Shown here: positions 33,779 to 42,545 of the stretch, one piece after another
Numbering within the stretch: the first letter of the stretch is position 1
Layout: every line of letters starts with the position of its first letter
DNA from: Microbacterium jejuense
Lineage (GTDB): Bacteria; Actinomycetota; Actinomycetes; Actinomycetales; Microbacteriaceae
Assembly: GCF_019511665.1 (NCBI RefSeq)
Contig: NZ_JAEUAW010000002.1
Location: 310,001 to 374,000, forward strand
Reading direction: 5' to 3'
DNA: 64,000 nucleotides
Program-made: the position numbers and the translations under genes
Notes under the pieces: generated by a model
What the model saw: only the letters and a program-made list of their open reading frames with translations
Database searches by the model: none
Told to the model about the DNA's origin: nothing

Positions 33779-36055
33779 TCAGCCGGTGAGCGTCACCGTG
33801 TCGATCGTGATGGCGGCGATGTCGGGGTGGTCGCTGAAGACGCCGTCCATGCCCGCGCCGATGAAGGCCGCCACTTCACCGGCCAGGTCGCCGTAGGCGT
33901 TGGGGTCGGCGCTGGAGCGGAACTCGACGGGCAGGAACTGGTTCTCGGCGCGGAAGGTCCAGCCGTGAACCGTGAGCCCGGCGGCATGCGCGTCGGCGAT
34001 CACCGACGTGGGTGCTCCGAGCCGGCCGTCAGCGGTCCGCGGGATGAGCGCCGACTTCTCGACGCCCACGCCGTCGGCGTAGGAGGCGATGTCGGCCAGA
34101 CCTGCCGGCGTGACGAGGTCCTTGTAGGTGCGCGGGTCGCCCGCGAGCGTGAAGTCGTAGGGGCGGCCCGACGAGTTCACGAGCTGGGCGAGCGCGACGT
34201 CGGTCAGACCGTCGAGCTCACGGAGATTCGCGGTCTCGAAGCTCTGGACGATCACCGGCGCGTCGGCGCGGTCGAGTCCGTTCGCCCGCAGCGCGGCGAC
34301 GAGCGGCTCTTCGAGCGACAGGCCGATCGAGTCGAAGTACGACGGGTGCTTCGTCTCGGGGTACACGCCGACGGGGCGTCCGTCGCAACTCACCGAGTGG
34401 CGGGCGAGGTCGAGCACCTCGTCGAGCGTCGGGATGACGTACAGCCCGTCGAACGCGGTGTTCGCCGGCCGGGTCTGAGGCAGCCGCTCCTTCGCGCGCA
34501 GCGTGCGCAGCTCGGCGAGGGTGAAGTCCTCCGTGAACCAGCCGGTGATGGCCGCGCCGTCGATGGTCTTGGTGGTCCTGCGCGCGGCGAACTCGGGGTG
34601 CGCCGCCACGTCGGTCGTGCCACCGATCTCGTTCTCGTGACGCGCGACGAGCACGCCGTCCTTGGTCGACACGACGTCGGGCTCGATGTAGTCGGCGCAC
34701 TGCACGATCGCCGTCTCGTACGACGCCAGCGTGTGCTCTGGGCGGTGGCCGCTCGCGCCGCGATGGCCGATGAGCGTGACCGGCGACGGCTCGATCTTCG
34801 TCTTCGTCAGGTCGATGATCGCCATCTCGGTGTCGTCGGGTGTGCCCGGGATGCGCGCGTCGTTGCCCGGGTAGTTGTTGTCGTTGCCGATGAGCAGGCG
34901 GCCGTCCTTCAGCTGCACGACGGTCTCGAACGACTGCACGGGCAGCGAGTAGATCTCGCCGGTGCCGTAGCCGTCGCCCGCGCCGATCCCGTCCGGGTTG
35001 GCGATGCGCAGCGCGTCGAGCACCAGAGTCTTCTGCAGGTAGCCGTCCGCGTCGGTGCGGCGCAGGTCGACCTGGTAGACGCGCTTGGTGACGGCCTGCT
35101 CGCCCTCGAAGTCGTCCCGCTCGACGAGCAGCAGCACGTCGTTGCGCACGGTGAACGCGTCGCCGATGACGTTGGGCTCCTGGTCGGTCTGATAGCTCCA
35201 GGAGCGGCCGGTGTACGCGCCCGCACGCGTGTCGAACTCGCGGATCTCGCGACGCCGCAGGTCGGGGTCGTCGGCGAACGAGCCTTCGACGACCGGGTAC
35301 AGGTAGCGCCCGTTGACCGACGCCGCCAGCGCCTCGAAGCCGCGGCTGGCGCGTACGCGCGGGGTCTCGCCGGGCTGCAGGTAGGGGTTCTGCGGCGACT
35401 TGGCGCCGTCGAGCGAGAACGGCTTCTGCAGCAGCGTGCCGTCGGCATCGAAGTGCAGCAGGAAGGGCCCGAACTCCTCGCCCACCCAGAACGTGCCGTC
35501 CTTCGCCTTGACGACGGACTCGATGTCGAAGTCCGCACCGGTGAGGAGCCGGTCGGCCGTGCCGTCGTTCACGATCGGGAAGTCGAGCACATGGTTGCGG
35601 TCGTTATACGACACGAACCGCTCGATCCGGATCTCGCCCGTGCCGCCGGCGGCCGTCTGCCAGTCCGGGCGCACCAGGTAGTTGCGCAGCAGGAAGTCCG
35701 CCGAGTTCCCCTTGCTGCCGAACCCGTTGTCGGGCTGGGCCCAGAACGTGCCGTCGCCGTTGTCGATGGCTGCCGAGAACCCGGGGATCACCTGACCGTC
35801 CCACGGGCCGGTCCGGCCGTTGCCGGGACTCGCGAGCGCACCCGATGCCGGTCCGGGCTCGAGGTGGTCCGCCGACAGCGTGGCGCGCGCGACGAGCGTT
35901 GGCACGTGCGTCTGGACGAACGGCGACTGCGACGCCTGCGGGACCGCGGGCTGGGCGGAGGCGGCGGTGGTGGGCAGGAGGGCGACGGCGGTGGCCGCCG
36001 CCGCGGCCGCGGCCAGCAGGCGCGGCAGGCGGGGTCGTGTGCGGAATCGACTCAT
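33779..36055 (-). CDS. Secreted phytase-like esterase/glycerophosphodiester phosphodiesterase fusion
   Basis: This 758-residue exported protein starts with a signal peptide (LLAAAAAAATAVALLPTT; cleavage near ASA-QP, about 35). The first half (about 75-420) resembles the esterase-like domain of the phytase family, a predicted beta-propeller. The second half (about 428-750) is a GDPD barrel with LIGHRGASG, the acidic pair in YIEPDVVSTKDG and VARHE, and ends VFSDHPD. It probably releases glycerol phosphate from phosphodiesters outside the cell, perhaps for phosphate supply. No anchor motif is seen. Confidence 0.85.
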   Translation of the reverse strand: MSRFRTRPRLPRLLAAAAAAATAVALLPTTAASAQPAVPQASQSPFVQTHVPTLVARATLSADHLEPGPASGALASPGNGRTGPWDGQVIPGFSAAIDNGDGTFWAQPDNGFGSKGNSADFLLRNYLVRPDWQTAAGGTGEIRIERFVSYNDRNHVLDFPIVNDGTADRLLTGADFDIESVVKAKDGTFWVGEEFGPFLLHFDADGTLLQKPFSLDGAKSPQNPYLQPGETPRVRASRGFEALAASVNGRYLYPVVEGSFADDPDLRRREIREFDTRAGAYTGRSWSYQTDQEPNVIGDAFTVRNDVLLLVERDDFEGEQAVTKRVYQVDLRRTDADGYLQKTLVLDALRIANPDGIGAGDGYGTGEIYSLPVQSFETVVQLKDGRLLIGNDNNYPGNDARIPGTPDDTEMAIIDLTKTKIEPSPVTLIGHRGASGHRPEHTLASYETAIVQCADYIEPDVVSTKDGVLVARHENEIGGTTDVAAHPEFAARRTTKTIDGAAITGWFTEDFTLAELRTLRAKERLPQTRPANTAFDGLYVIPTLDEVLDLARHSVSCDGRPVGVYPETKHPSYFDSIGLSLEEPLVAALRANGLDRADAPVIVQSFETANLRELDGLTDVALAQLVNSSGRPYDFTLAGDPRTYKDLVTPAGLADIASYADGVGVEKSALIPRTADGRLGAPTSVIADAHAAGLTVHGWTFRAENQFLPVEFRSSADPNAYGDLAGEVAAFIGAGMDGVFSDHPDIAAITIDTVTLTG

Positions 36056-36186
36056 GCGCCCGAGTCAAACGAGCCCACCGTCACCGCCCGGTTGCCGGTC
36101 CGCGACGCGGTCGCGGCGATCACGTGAACGGCAGGCGAGCACGACGTGAGAGCGCCCTCATCTCATCGCCGCTGTGCGGTCGCGGG

Positions 36187-36666
36187 TCAGAGCAAGGCCA
36201 GCAGCCCGGCGAGCGGCGCCGGCATACGGTCGAGCGGCACCGCCTCGGCCAGCAGCCGGGCGTAGCGGACCTTGTTGCCGCTGCGGCCGCCGAAGAACCG
36301 GGCGAGTTGCGCCTCGGGCGGTCGGCCTCGCTGGAACGGCTGCTGCTGCAGCCTTCGGAACGAGCCCAGCTCGCCCTGCGCGTGGATCACCGCCTCGACG
36401 CCCGCGACCCCCAGTACGCGCACGAACTCGCCCTCCAGGCCGGGGTCGCACACGAACACTGTGTCGAGCACGCGCTCGAAGTCGGCGCGCTCGCCGACGT
36501 CGACCAGCCCGATGAGCCGCTCCGCGGTCGACGCGCCGGCCGCGCGTCGCGCACCCTTGGATCCGCCGACGACGAGGACCGCCGGCATCCCGATCCCCAT
36601 CCGTGCGGCGAGGGTCTCGAGAGCGACCCGATCGCTCTCGCCCTCGACCAGCACGACGATGGGCAT
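36187..36666 (-). CDS. Small TOPRIM-domain protein (OLD-nuclease-like)
   Basis: This 159-residue protein consists of little more than a TOPRIM fold. VVLVEGESDRVALETLAARM carries the conserved Glu. The usual DxD strand is seen only as IGLVDVGE, so the second acidic residue is missing. Family proteins with OLD ATPases have this domain fused; here no ATPase is present. The start is ATG 36666; an ATG at 36705 would run into the merR promoter. The ending is helical. It may be a regulatory or degenerate nuclease; the function is unknown. Confidence 0.65.
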   Translation of the reverse strand: MPIVVLVEGESDRVALETLAARMGIGMPAVLVVGGSKGARRAAGASTAERLIGLVDVGERADFERVLDTVFVCDPGLEGEFVRVLGVAGVEAVIHAQGELGSFRRLQQQPFQRGRPPEAQLARFFGGRSGNKVRYARLLAEAVPLDRMPAPLAGLLALL

Positions 36667-36684
36667 CACAGGGACATTGTTCCC

Positions 36685-36704
36685 TTGACCCTCACACTGT
36701 GTCA
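36685..36704 (+). promoter_or_regulatory. MerR-type promoter/operator candidate
   Basis: TTGACC at 36685-36690 resembles a -35. It is followed by CACACTGTG, a perfect dyad around a central C, inside a longer TGAC...GTCA frame. This fits a MerR-family site upstream of the merR gene, but no convincing -10 is seen. Confidence 0.35.
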
Positions 36705-36725
36705 TCGTCGAACGTGGTCCTCACC

Positions 36726-37529
36726 ATGTACACCATCGGACAGTTCGCCGCTCTCGGACGCGTCAGCGTGCGGATGCTGCGGCACTACGACGCGATCGGC
36801 CTGCTCGTGCCGGCCGAGGTCGACGATCGCACGGGGTACCGGCGCTACGCGCCGCAGCAGCTGTCACCGCTGTTGCGGATCGCGCAGCTGCGCGATCTCG
36901 GCTGCCCGCTCGACGACGCCGTCGCTGTGCTGCGCGCCGACGACGAGCAGGTCGCGCTCCGCCGCGTGCTGCAGCGCCGCCGGGCAGACCTCGTCGCGAG
37001 CGTCGCCGCCGACACCGCGCGCCTTGCGCGTCTGGACGAACAGCTCCGCCACCTCGAAGGAGAGACTGAGATGACCACCGTCGACTATCGCCGCCTCGAC
37101 CCCGTCACCGTGTACGCCGCCTCGGCCGTCGCCGCCGGCAGCGACAACGTGCCCGGCGCCGTGGACGAGGTTCTGCCCGGACTGCACGACGCGCTGGAGG
37201 CCTCGGGCGTCGCCTACCGCGAGCCCGGCATCTTCTGGTACGAGCCGATCGAGGGGACCGAGGACCTGCGCGTGTGGGTCTCGTGGATCGCCGACGACGA
37301 GCCTGTCGAGGACGACGCGTGGCAGGTCGTTGAGCTGCCCGCCGTCGAGCGTGCCGCCGTCACCACCTACCGGGGTGAGATGAGCGGCATCGGGGCGGCG
37401 TGGGGAGCGTTCATGCAGGCCGTCGTCGCGGACGGCGGCGAGTTCTCGGGCCCGTGCCGCGAGGTGTACCTGCAGGCGGACGGGCCGCAGTCGACGTGGG
37501 TCACGGAGCTGCAGCAGCCCGTGGTGTGA
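36726..37529 (+). CDS. MerR-family regulator with GyrI-like effector domain
   Basis: This 267-residue activator/repressor has a MerR winged helix (MYTIGQFAALGRVSVRMLRH, then YDAIGLL), a dimerisation coiled coil (about 75-117) and a C-terminal GyrI-like ligand domain (about 120-267). This resembles BltR/BmrR-type multidrug sensors. ATG 36726 begins exactly at the family motif. It is divergent from the TOPRIM gene; no drug exporter is next to it, so its target may be elsewhere or itself. Confidence 0.88.
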   Translation: MYTIGQFAALGRVSVRMLRHYDAIGLLVPAEVDDRTGYRRYAPQQLSPLLRIAQLRDLGCPLDDAVAVLRADDEQVALRRVLQRRRADLVASVAADTARLARLDEQLRHLEGETEMTTVDYRRLDPVTVYAASAVAAGSDNVPGAVDEVLPGLHDALEASGVAYREPGIFWYEPIEGTEDLRVWVSWIADDEPVEDDAWQVVELPAVERAAVTTYRGEMSGIGAAWGAFMQAVVADGGEFSGPCREVYLQADGPQSTWVTELQQPVV

Positions 37530-37533
37530 CGGA

Positions 37534-37577
37534 CACGACGATGCCCGGGAGCCTCGCTGCTCCCGGGCATCGTCGTG
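37534..37577. terminator. Bidirectional hairpin terminator
   Basis: CACGACGATGCCCGGGAGC (37534-37552) pairs perfectly with 37559-37577 around a six-base loop, between the convergent merR and csbD-like genes. Confidence 0.85.
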
Positions 37578-37582
37578 GCAGG

Positions 37583-37762
37583 TCACCGGTCGTCGGTGAG
37601 CGCGTCCTTGACGTCGTCGCCGGCCTTCTTGACCTTGGCCCCGGCCTGCTCGGCCACACCTTCGGCCTGCATGCGCTCGTTGTCGGTCGCGTCGCCGACC
37701 TTCTCCTTGACCTTGCCCTTCATGTCTTCGGCGTTGTGCTTGATGTCGTCTCCCAGACCCAT
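37583..37762 (-). CDS. CsbD-family stress protein
   Basis: This is a 59-residue, highly charged, helical cytoplasmic protein. It has the CsbD pattern MGLGDDIKHNAEDMKGKVKE followed by VGDATDNERMQAEG and the second KVKKAGDDVKDAL repeat. Family members are induced by general stress (sigma-B type) but have no known activity. GGGAG lies seven to eight bases upstream of ATG 37762. It is convergent with merR and stands alone. Confidence 0.85.
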   Translation of the reverse strand: MGLGDDIKHNAEDMKGKVKEKVGDATDNERMQAEGVAEQAGAKVKKAGDDVKDALTDDR

Positions 37763-37912
37763 GATCGGATCTCCCTTCGTGTGGTGGACGGTTCTGCGAC
37801 CCCCGCGGAGCGGATGGCTCCGGCGTGGTCCGCGTGCCCTCGACGTTAGGCGGGTGCCGCCCGGACCTCAGGAGGGTTGTCAGGTGGCCACGAGGTGTGT
37901 AGCCTGCCCGTT

Positions 37913-38599
37913 TCAGCGCTCGGCCAGCACCTCGACCAGGCGCTGCGCCGTCGCGATGCTCGAGGGCGGATTCTGGCCGCTCACCAAGGTGCCGTCGCGC
38001 ACGACCTCGACCGACCACGGCGCCGCAGGTGCGATGACCGCGCCGCGCTCGGCCAGCCGCGATGCGACGAGGTACGGGGTCGCTGTGCCCAGCCCGCCCT
38101 CGAGCTCCTCGTCATCGGTGAACACGGCGATCCGGCGCCCGGCGAAGGCGAACGAGCCGTCGGCGCGCACGGCGCTCAGCAGTCCCGCCGGTCCGTGGCA
38201 CAGCACCCCCACGACGGCGTCGCGGTCGACCGCGTCCACGAGCAGGCGGCCGAGGTCGGGGTCGACGGCGAGGTCGACCATCGGACCGTGGCCCCCTGGC
38301 AGCACGATCGCGTCGTACTCCCCGTCCGCCACCTCGCCGAGGGGACGCGGGTGCGCGAGCAGATCGTCGATGCCCGCCAGATAGGCGCGCAGCTCATCGG
38401 CGTCGTCGCCCGAGAGGCTGCCCGGGTCCACGGGCGGCCGCACGCCGCCCGGCGTCGCGATCGTCACGTCGTGGCCGGCCGCGGTCAGCCCCCGGTGCAG
38501 CTCGACGAGCTCCTCCGCCCAGAATCCTGTCGGGTGCGCCGATCCGTCGGTCAGCTCGATCGTGTCGGCGCCGGTGACCGCCATGAGTACGTGTGCCAT
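37913..38599 (-). CDS. DJ-1/PfpI-family protein (Hsp31-like)
   Basis: This 228-residue protein has the type-1 glutamine-amidotransferase-like fold. The conserved acidic residue is in HPTGFWAEELVE, and the nucleophile Cys-His in VGVLCHGPAGLL, with DAIVLPGGHG before it. Members act as chaperones or glyoxalase-like deglycases. GAGGAG lies about six bases upstream of ATG 38599. It is divergent from a LysR regulator whose start is about 100 bases away, a typical regulator/target pair. Confidence 0.88.
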   Translation of the reverse strand: MAHVLMAVTGADTIELTDGSAHPTGFWAEELVELHRGLTAAGHDVTIATPGGVRPPVDPGSLSGDDADELRAYLAGIDDLLAHPRPLGEVADGEYDAIVLPGGHGPMVDLAVDPDLGRLLVDAVDRDAVVGVLCHGPAGLLSAVRADGSFAFAGRRIAVFTDDEELEGGLGTATPYLVASRLAERGAVIAPAAPWSVEVVRDGTLVSGQNPPSSIATAQRLVEVLAER

Positions 38600-38690
38600 G
38601 TCTTCTCCTCGTGTTCGGCGGCTCATGCGAACCGCTCACGTCAGGAACGAGGCATCCATCGCGTTCATTTCGTACTCTGGGTCGCAGCCA

Positions 38691-38696
38691 TAGATT
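38691..38696 (+). promoter_or_regulatory. Possible leaderless -10 element of the lysR gene (TAGATT)
   Basis: TAGATT is followed by five bases and the ATG at 38702, a slightly short spacing. Confidence 0.35.
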
Positions 38697-38701
38697 TCTT
38701 G

Positions 38702-39616
38702 ATGAGTGGATGCCGCATGCAAGAGCTCGACCTGCTCCACACGTTCCTCGAGGTGCACCGTGCGGGCTCGCTCACCGCCGCGGCCGCCCGCCTAGGCGTG
38801 AGTCAGCCCGCCGTGAGCGAGAGGATCGCGCGGCTGGAGAGCGAGCTCGGCGCCGACCTGCTGGTGCGCTCGGCCCGGGGCGTCGCCCCGACCGCGGCGG
38901 GCGACGCGCTCGCCGCGCGGATCGCCGACCCCGTCGACCGGCTGCGCGACGTGTGGACGGCACGGGCGCCGGTCGCCGTCGAGACGGTGCGCGTCGGCGG
39001 AGCGAGCGACGTCACCGCGGCTCGGGTGATCCCCGCACTCGCCCCGCTCACGGCGAGCGGCGTGCAGATCGCCTTCACGCTCGGCCTCGCGCACGACCTG
39101 CTGGCCCTGCTCGCGGACGGCGGCCTCGACATCGTGGTGTCGTCGGTGCGGGCGCCGATCCGCGGCGTCCGCTACCGCGGCCTGGTCGACGAGGAATTCG
39201 TGCTGGTCGGACCGCCCGCCGCCGCCCGCGCCGTCGATCCGGCACGCCTTGCTGCCGCGCCGGCCGCGGCCCTCCAGCACCTGCCGCTGGTGGCGTACGA
39301 CGACGACCTGTCGATCGTGCGGCGGTACTGGCGCAGTCAGTTCGGGCAGCGGCCCGCCAACCCTGTCGCCCTGATCGTGCCCGACCTGCGGGGCGTGCTG
39401 GCGGCGGTCGTCGCGGGCGCCGGCGTCTCGGCCCTTCCCCGCTACGTCGCCCAGCCCGCCATCGACGCCGGGACCGTCGTCGTGCTGCACCGGCCCGACG
39501 AGGTGCCGCTCAACACGCTGTATCTGGCGATCGCCTCGGCCGCCGCGCCGACGCCCGCCACCGCGCGCGTCATCGACACGCTGGTCGAACGCGCGCGCGA
39601 GTGGGACACGCTGTGA
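38702..39616 (+). CDS. LysR-family transcriptional regulator
   Basis: This 304-residue regulator has an N-terminal winged helix (GSLTAAAARLGVSQPAVSER, about 22-41) and a substrate-binding domain. ATG 38702 is favoured by the TAGATT element; ATG 38717, five codons later, would place the start exactly at the family motif ELDLLHTF. It is divergent from the DJ-1-like gene, its likely target. DJ-1/LysR pairs often respond to reactive carbonyls or oxidants, an inference here. The hydrolase gene starts 50 bases after its stop. Confidence 0.88.
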   Translation: MSGCRMQELDLLHTFLEVHRAGSLTAAAARLGVSQPAVSERIARLESELGADLLVRSARGVAPTAAGDALAARIADPVDRLRDVWTARAPVAVETVRVGGASDVTAARVIPALAPLTASGVQIAFTLGLAHDLLALLADGGLDIVVSSVRAPIRGVRYRGLVDEEFVLVGPPAAARAVDPARLAAAPAAALQHLPLVAYDDDLSIVRRYWRSQFGQRPANPVALIVPDLRGVLAAVVAGAGVSALPRYVAQPAIDAGTVVVLHRPDEVPLNTLYLAIASAAAPTPATARVIDTLVERAREWDTL

Positions 39617-39666
39617 CCCGCTCCGGCGGCGGCCGCCCGGCCCCCGGGCGGGAGCAGAATGGCGGT

Positions 39667-40461
39667 ATGGATGCCGTCGCGCCGATCCTGCGCACCGAGA
39701 TGCCCCACCCGAGCTACGTCATGTCGGCGGAGGGGTACCAGATCGCGACGTACTCGTGGGGTGAGCCGGATGCCGACACCGTCCTGTGCGTGCACGGCTT
39801 CGCCTCCAGCTGCCGCGACAACTGGGTCGAGACCGACTGGGTGCGGATGCTGACGAGCGCCGGCTACCGCGTCATCGGCGTCGACCAGCGCGGCCACGGC
39901 GCCAGCGACAAGCCCCACGTGGCGGAGGCGTACTCGATGGCCGCGTTCGTGGGCGACCTGATGGCGGTCCTCGACACGTACCTCGTCGACGACGTCCGCT
40001 ATGTCGGCTACTCGCTCGGCGCGCGCGTGGGGTGGCAGCTCGCGGTCGACGCGCCGGAGCACGTCGGACGAGCCGTTCTCGGCGGCATCCCGGACGGTCG
40101 TCCGCTCGGCCGGCTGCGCATCGAACAGGCGCGCGCGTACGCGGAGCACGGCACGCCGGTGGAGGATCCGGTGACGCAGAACTACGTGCGGCTGGCCGAG
40201 CGCGTGCGCGACAACGATCTGCGCGCGCTCATCGCTCTGGCCGAGGGCATGCGGTTCGGCGACGCCGACCCCGACCCCGAGCGGCCGCCCGTGCAGCCCG
40301 TGCTGTTCGCGACCGGCACCGAGGACGCCATCCTGGAGCGGTCGCGGGCCCTTGCCGCGACCGCCCCGAACGGCACGTTCTTCGAGATCCCGGGGCGCCA
40401 CCACTTCAACGCGCCCGGATCGCGCGTCTTCCGCGAAGCGGCGCTGGACTTCCTGTCGTGA
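39667..40461 (+). CDS. Alpha/beta hydrolase
   Basis: This 264-residue cytoplasmic hydrolase has VLCVHGFASSCRDNW (oxyanion region), VIGVDQRGHGASDKP, nucleophile VGYSLGARVGWQLA (Ser at about 118), acidic residue in LFATGTEDAIL and catalytic His in GRHHFNAPG. It resembles haloperoxidase/esterase-like members. The start is ATG 39667, six bases after CAGAAT, a weak -10. The substrate is unknown. Confidence 0.85.
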   Translation: MDAVAPILRTEMPHPSYVMSAEGYQIATYSWGEPDADTVLCVHGFASSCRDNWVETDWVRMLTSAGYRVIGVDQRGHGASDKPHVAEAYSMAAFVGDLMAVLDTYLVDDVRYVGYSLGARVGWQLAVDAPEHVGRAVLGGIPDGRPLGRLRIEQARAYAEHGTPVEDPVTQNYVRLAERVRDNDLRALIALAEGMRFGDADPDPERPPVQPVLFATGTEDAILERSRALAATAPNGTFFEIPGRHHFNAPGSRVFREAALDFLS

Positions 40462-40482
40462 GCGCCGCGGCGCCGCCGTCGG

Positions 40483-40920
40483 TCAGGAGACGGCGGCCTT
40501 GACGAGCTCGCGGAACTTCGCCTCGATGTCGGCGTTCCACGCGAGCACGGCGAAGCTCACCGGCCACACGTCGCCGTCGTCGAGGTGCGCGGGGTCGTCG
40601 AAGCTGATCGTCCCGTAGCGCGTCTTGAACTTGCTGGCCGGCTGGTGGAAGACCACAACCTTTCCGTCGGCGTTCGCGAACGCGACGAAACCGTAGAACG
40701 TGCGCGGCATGAGCTCCGGCGCCACGTCGAGGACGAGGTCGCGCAGGCCCGTGGAGATCTGCTTGTCGAGTCCGTCGAGCTTGTCGATCGCCTCCTGGAT
40801 CTGCTTCAGCCCGGCTTCGCGGTTCTTGCCCGCCTTCGCCTGCTCCCGCAGCTCCTTGGCGCGCTGCTTGACAGCCGCGCGTTCGATGTCGGACAGGGTC
40901 TCGGATGCCTTCCCGGCCAT
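40483..40920 (-). CDS. Conserved hypothetical protein
   Basis: I do not recognise the family. This 145-residue cytoplasmic protein has a charged helical N-terminal half (IERAAVKQRAKELREQAKAG) and a beta-rich C-terminal half (FYGFVAFANADGKVVVFHQP, then YGTISFDDPAHLDDGDVWPV). AAAGGA lies upstream of ATG 40920. It is convergent with the hydrolase gene and divergent from the decarboxylase gene. Confidence 0.8.
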   Translation of the reverse strand: MAGKASETLSDIERAAVKQRAKELREQAKAGKNREAGLKQIQEAIDKLDGLDKQISTGLRDLVLDVAPELMPRTFYGFVAFANADGKVVVFHQPASKFKTRYGTISFDDPAHLDDGDVWPVSFAVLAWNADIEAKFRELVKAAVS

Positions 40921-41058
40921 GATCCATTTCCTTTCACGCTCGGGGCGCTGTGCGCCTGATGTCCTTCACGCTACGGGCCGCGGCATCCGCTCGCTTCTCC
41001 ATTCCTGCCCGATCGCATAGCGTGATCTGCAGCCGTCACCGTCGACCGAGGAGCCGCC

Positions 41059-42441
41059 ATGCCTGCGACGCCGCCCGATCACATGCACGCGATCTCACCC
41101 GACACCGAGCGGGCCGTCGACGACGTGCTGGACTACGCGCGCCGGCGCGCGCTGTACCCGGACGTGCCGCTCGACAAGCCGATGACCCCGCGCGACCTCG
41201 ACCGCCTGGCGTCTGGCTCGATCACTGCTGCAGGCATCGGCGCGCGCCGCGCGATCGCGCTGTTCGAGAACGTCCTGGCCCCGGCGTGCATCTCGACCGA
41301 CCACCCGGGCTACCTGTCGTTCATCCCCTCGGCACCCAGCAAGGCGTCGCTGGCGTTCGACGTCGTCGTGTCGGCATCCGCCGTCTACGGGGGCTCGTGG
41401 ATGGAGGGCGCGGGCGCCGTCTTCGCCGAGAACGAGGTGCTGCACTGGCTCGCGAAGGAGTTCGGGATGCCGGCGGCCGCGGGCGGCGTCTTCGTCCAGG
41501 GCGGCACGATCGGAAACCTCTCGGCGCTCGTGACCGCGAGGGATGCCGCACGCCGGCGTGCGGCATCGGAGGGGCGGGAGGCGCCTGCGCGGTGGGTCGT
41601 GGTCTGCAGCGCCGAGGCGCATTCGTCGATCGCGTCGGCCGCGGCCGTCATGGACGTCGACGTCGCCCCCGCCGAGGTGGATGCCGACGGACGCCTGCGC
41701 GGCGAGGCTGTCGCCCGCGTGCTCGACCAGCACGGCGACGCGGTGTTCGCCGTCGTCGCGACGGCAGGCACCACCAACTTCGGCATCGTCGACGACATCG
41801 CGGGGGTCGGCGCCGCGGCCCGGGAACGCGGGGTGTGGTTCCACGTCGACGGCGCCTACGGGCTCGCGGCGATGCTCGTGCCCGAGCTGCGGCCGGCGTT
41901 CGAGGGAGTGGGCCTCGCCGACTCGCTCATCGTCGACCCGCACAAGTGGCTGTTCGCACCGTTCGACGCGTGCGCGCTCATCTACCGCGATCCGGCGCAG
42001 GCGCTGGAGGCCCACACGCAGAAGGCGGAGTACCTCGACACCCTCACCGGCAAGCCGGACTGGAACCCGTCCGACCTCGCCATCCAGCTCACCCGCCGGG
42101 CCCGCGGCCTGCCGCTGTGGTTCTCGCTCGCGACGCACGGCACCGACCAGTACCGCGCGACGATCGCGCACGGCGTCGACCTCGCCCGCCGCATCGCCGA
42201 CGAGATCGACGCCCGTGACGGGCTCTCGCTCGTGCGCGAGCCGCAGCTGTCGGTGGTCGTGTTCCGCCGCGACGGCTGGAGTCTCGCCGACTACGAGGCG
42301 TGGTCGGCCAAGCTCCTCGACGACCAGCAGGGCTTCGTGGTGCCGAGCGCGCATCGCGGCGAACCCGTGCTGCGCTTCGCGATCATCTCGCCGCTCACCA
42401 CCTTCGAGCTGCTGACCGGCATCCTCGACACGCTGGAGTGA
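41059..42441 (+). CDS. Pyridoxal-phosphate-dependent decarboxylase (group II)
   Basis: This 460-residue enzyme belongs to the aromatic-L-amino-acid/glutamate decarboxylase group, which makes amines from amino acids. Seen are DHPGYLSFIPSAPSKASLAF at the N-terminus, GGTIGNLSAL (cofactor phosphate), WFHVDGAYG (Asp binding the pyridine nitrogen) and the PLP lysine in VDPHKWLF (about 297). GAGGAG lies upstream of ATG 41059, and CATAGCGT at about 41017 may be its promoter. The amino-acid substrate cannot be read from sequence. Confidence 0.88.
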   Translation: MPATPPDHMHAISPDTERAVDDVLDYARRRALYPDVPLDKPMTPRDLDRLASGSITAAGIGARRAIALFENVLAPACISTDHPGYLSFIPSAPSKASLAFDVVVSASAVYGGSWMEGAGAVFAENEVLHWLAKEFGMPAAAGGVFVQGGTIGNLSALVTARDAARRRAASEGREAPARWVVVCSAEAHSSIASAAAVMDVDVAPAEVDADGRLRGEAVARVLDQHGDAVFAVVATAGTTNFGIVDDIAGVGAAARERGVWFHVDGAYGLAAMLVPELRPAFEGVGLADSLIVDPHKWLFAPFDACALIYRDPAQALEAHTQKAEYLDTLTGKPDWNPSDLAIQLTRRARGLPLWFSLATHGTDQYRATIAHGVDLARRIADEIDARDGLSLVREPQLSVVVFRRDGWSLADYEAWSAKLLDDQQGFVVPSAHRGEPVLRFAIISPLTTFELLTGILDTLE

Positions 42442-42483
42442 CGGGATGCCGGCGGCCCCGGCCACGGGGAACGCCGAGGTTCG

Positions 42484-42489
42484 GCCCAC
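42484..42489 (+). promoter_or_regulatory. Candidate -10 element with a leader (TAGACT-like)
   Basis: A TAGACT hexamer near here lies about 55 bases before the GTG at 42546. This would give a normal leader with AGGA before the start, unlike the leaderless promoters elsewhere. Confidence 0.3.
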
Positions 42490-42545
42490 GTAGACTGGAG
42501 GCATCCGTTTCCCAGTCCTGGGAATCCGCCGCTCGCAGGATCACC

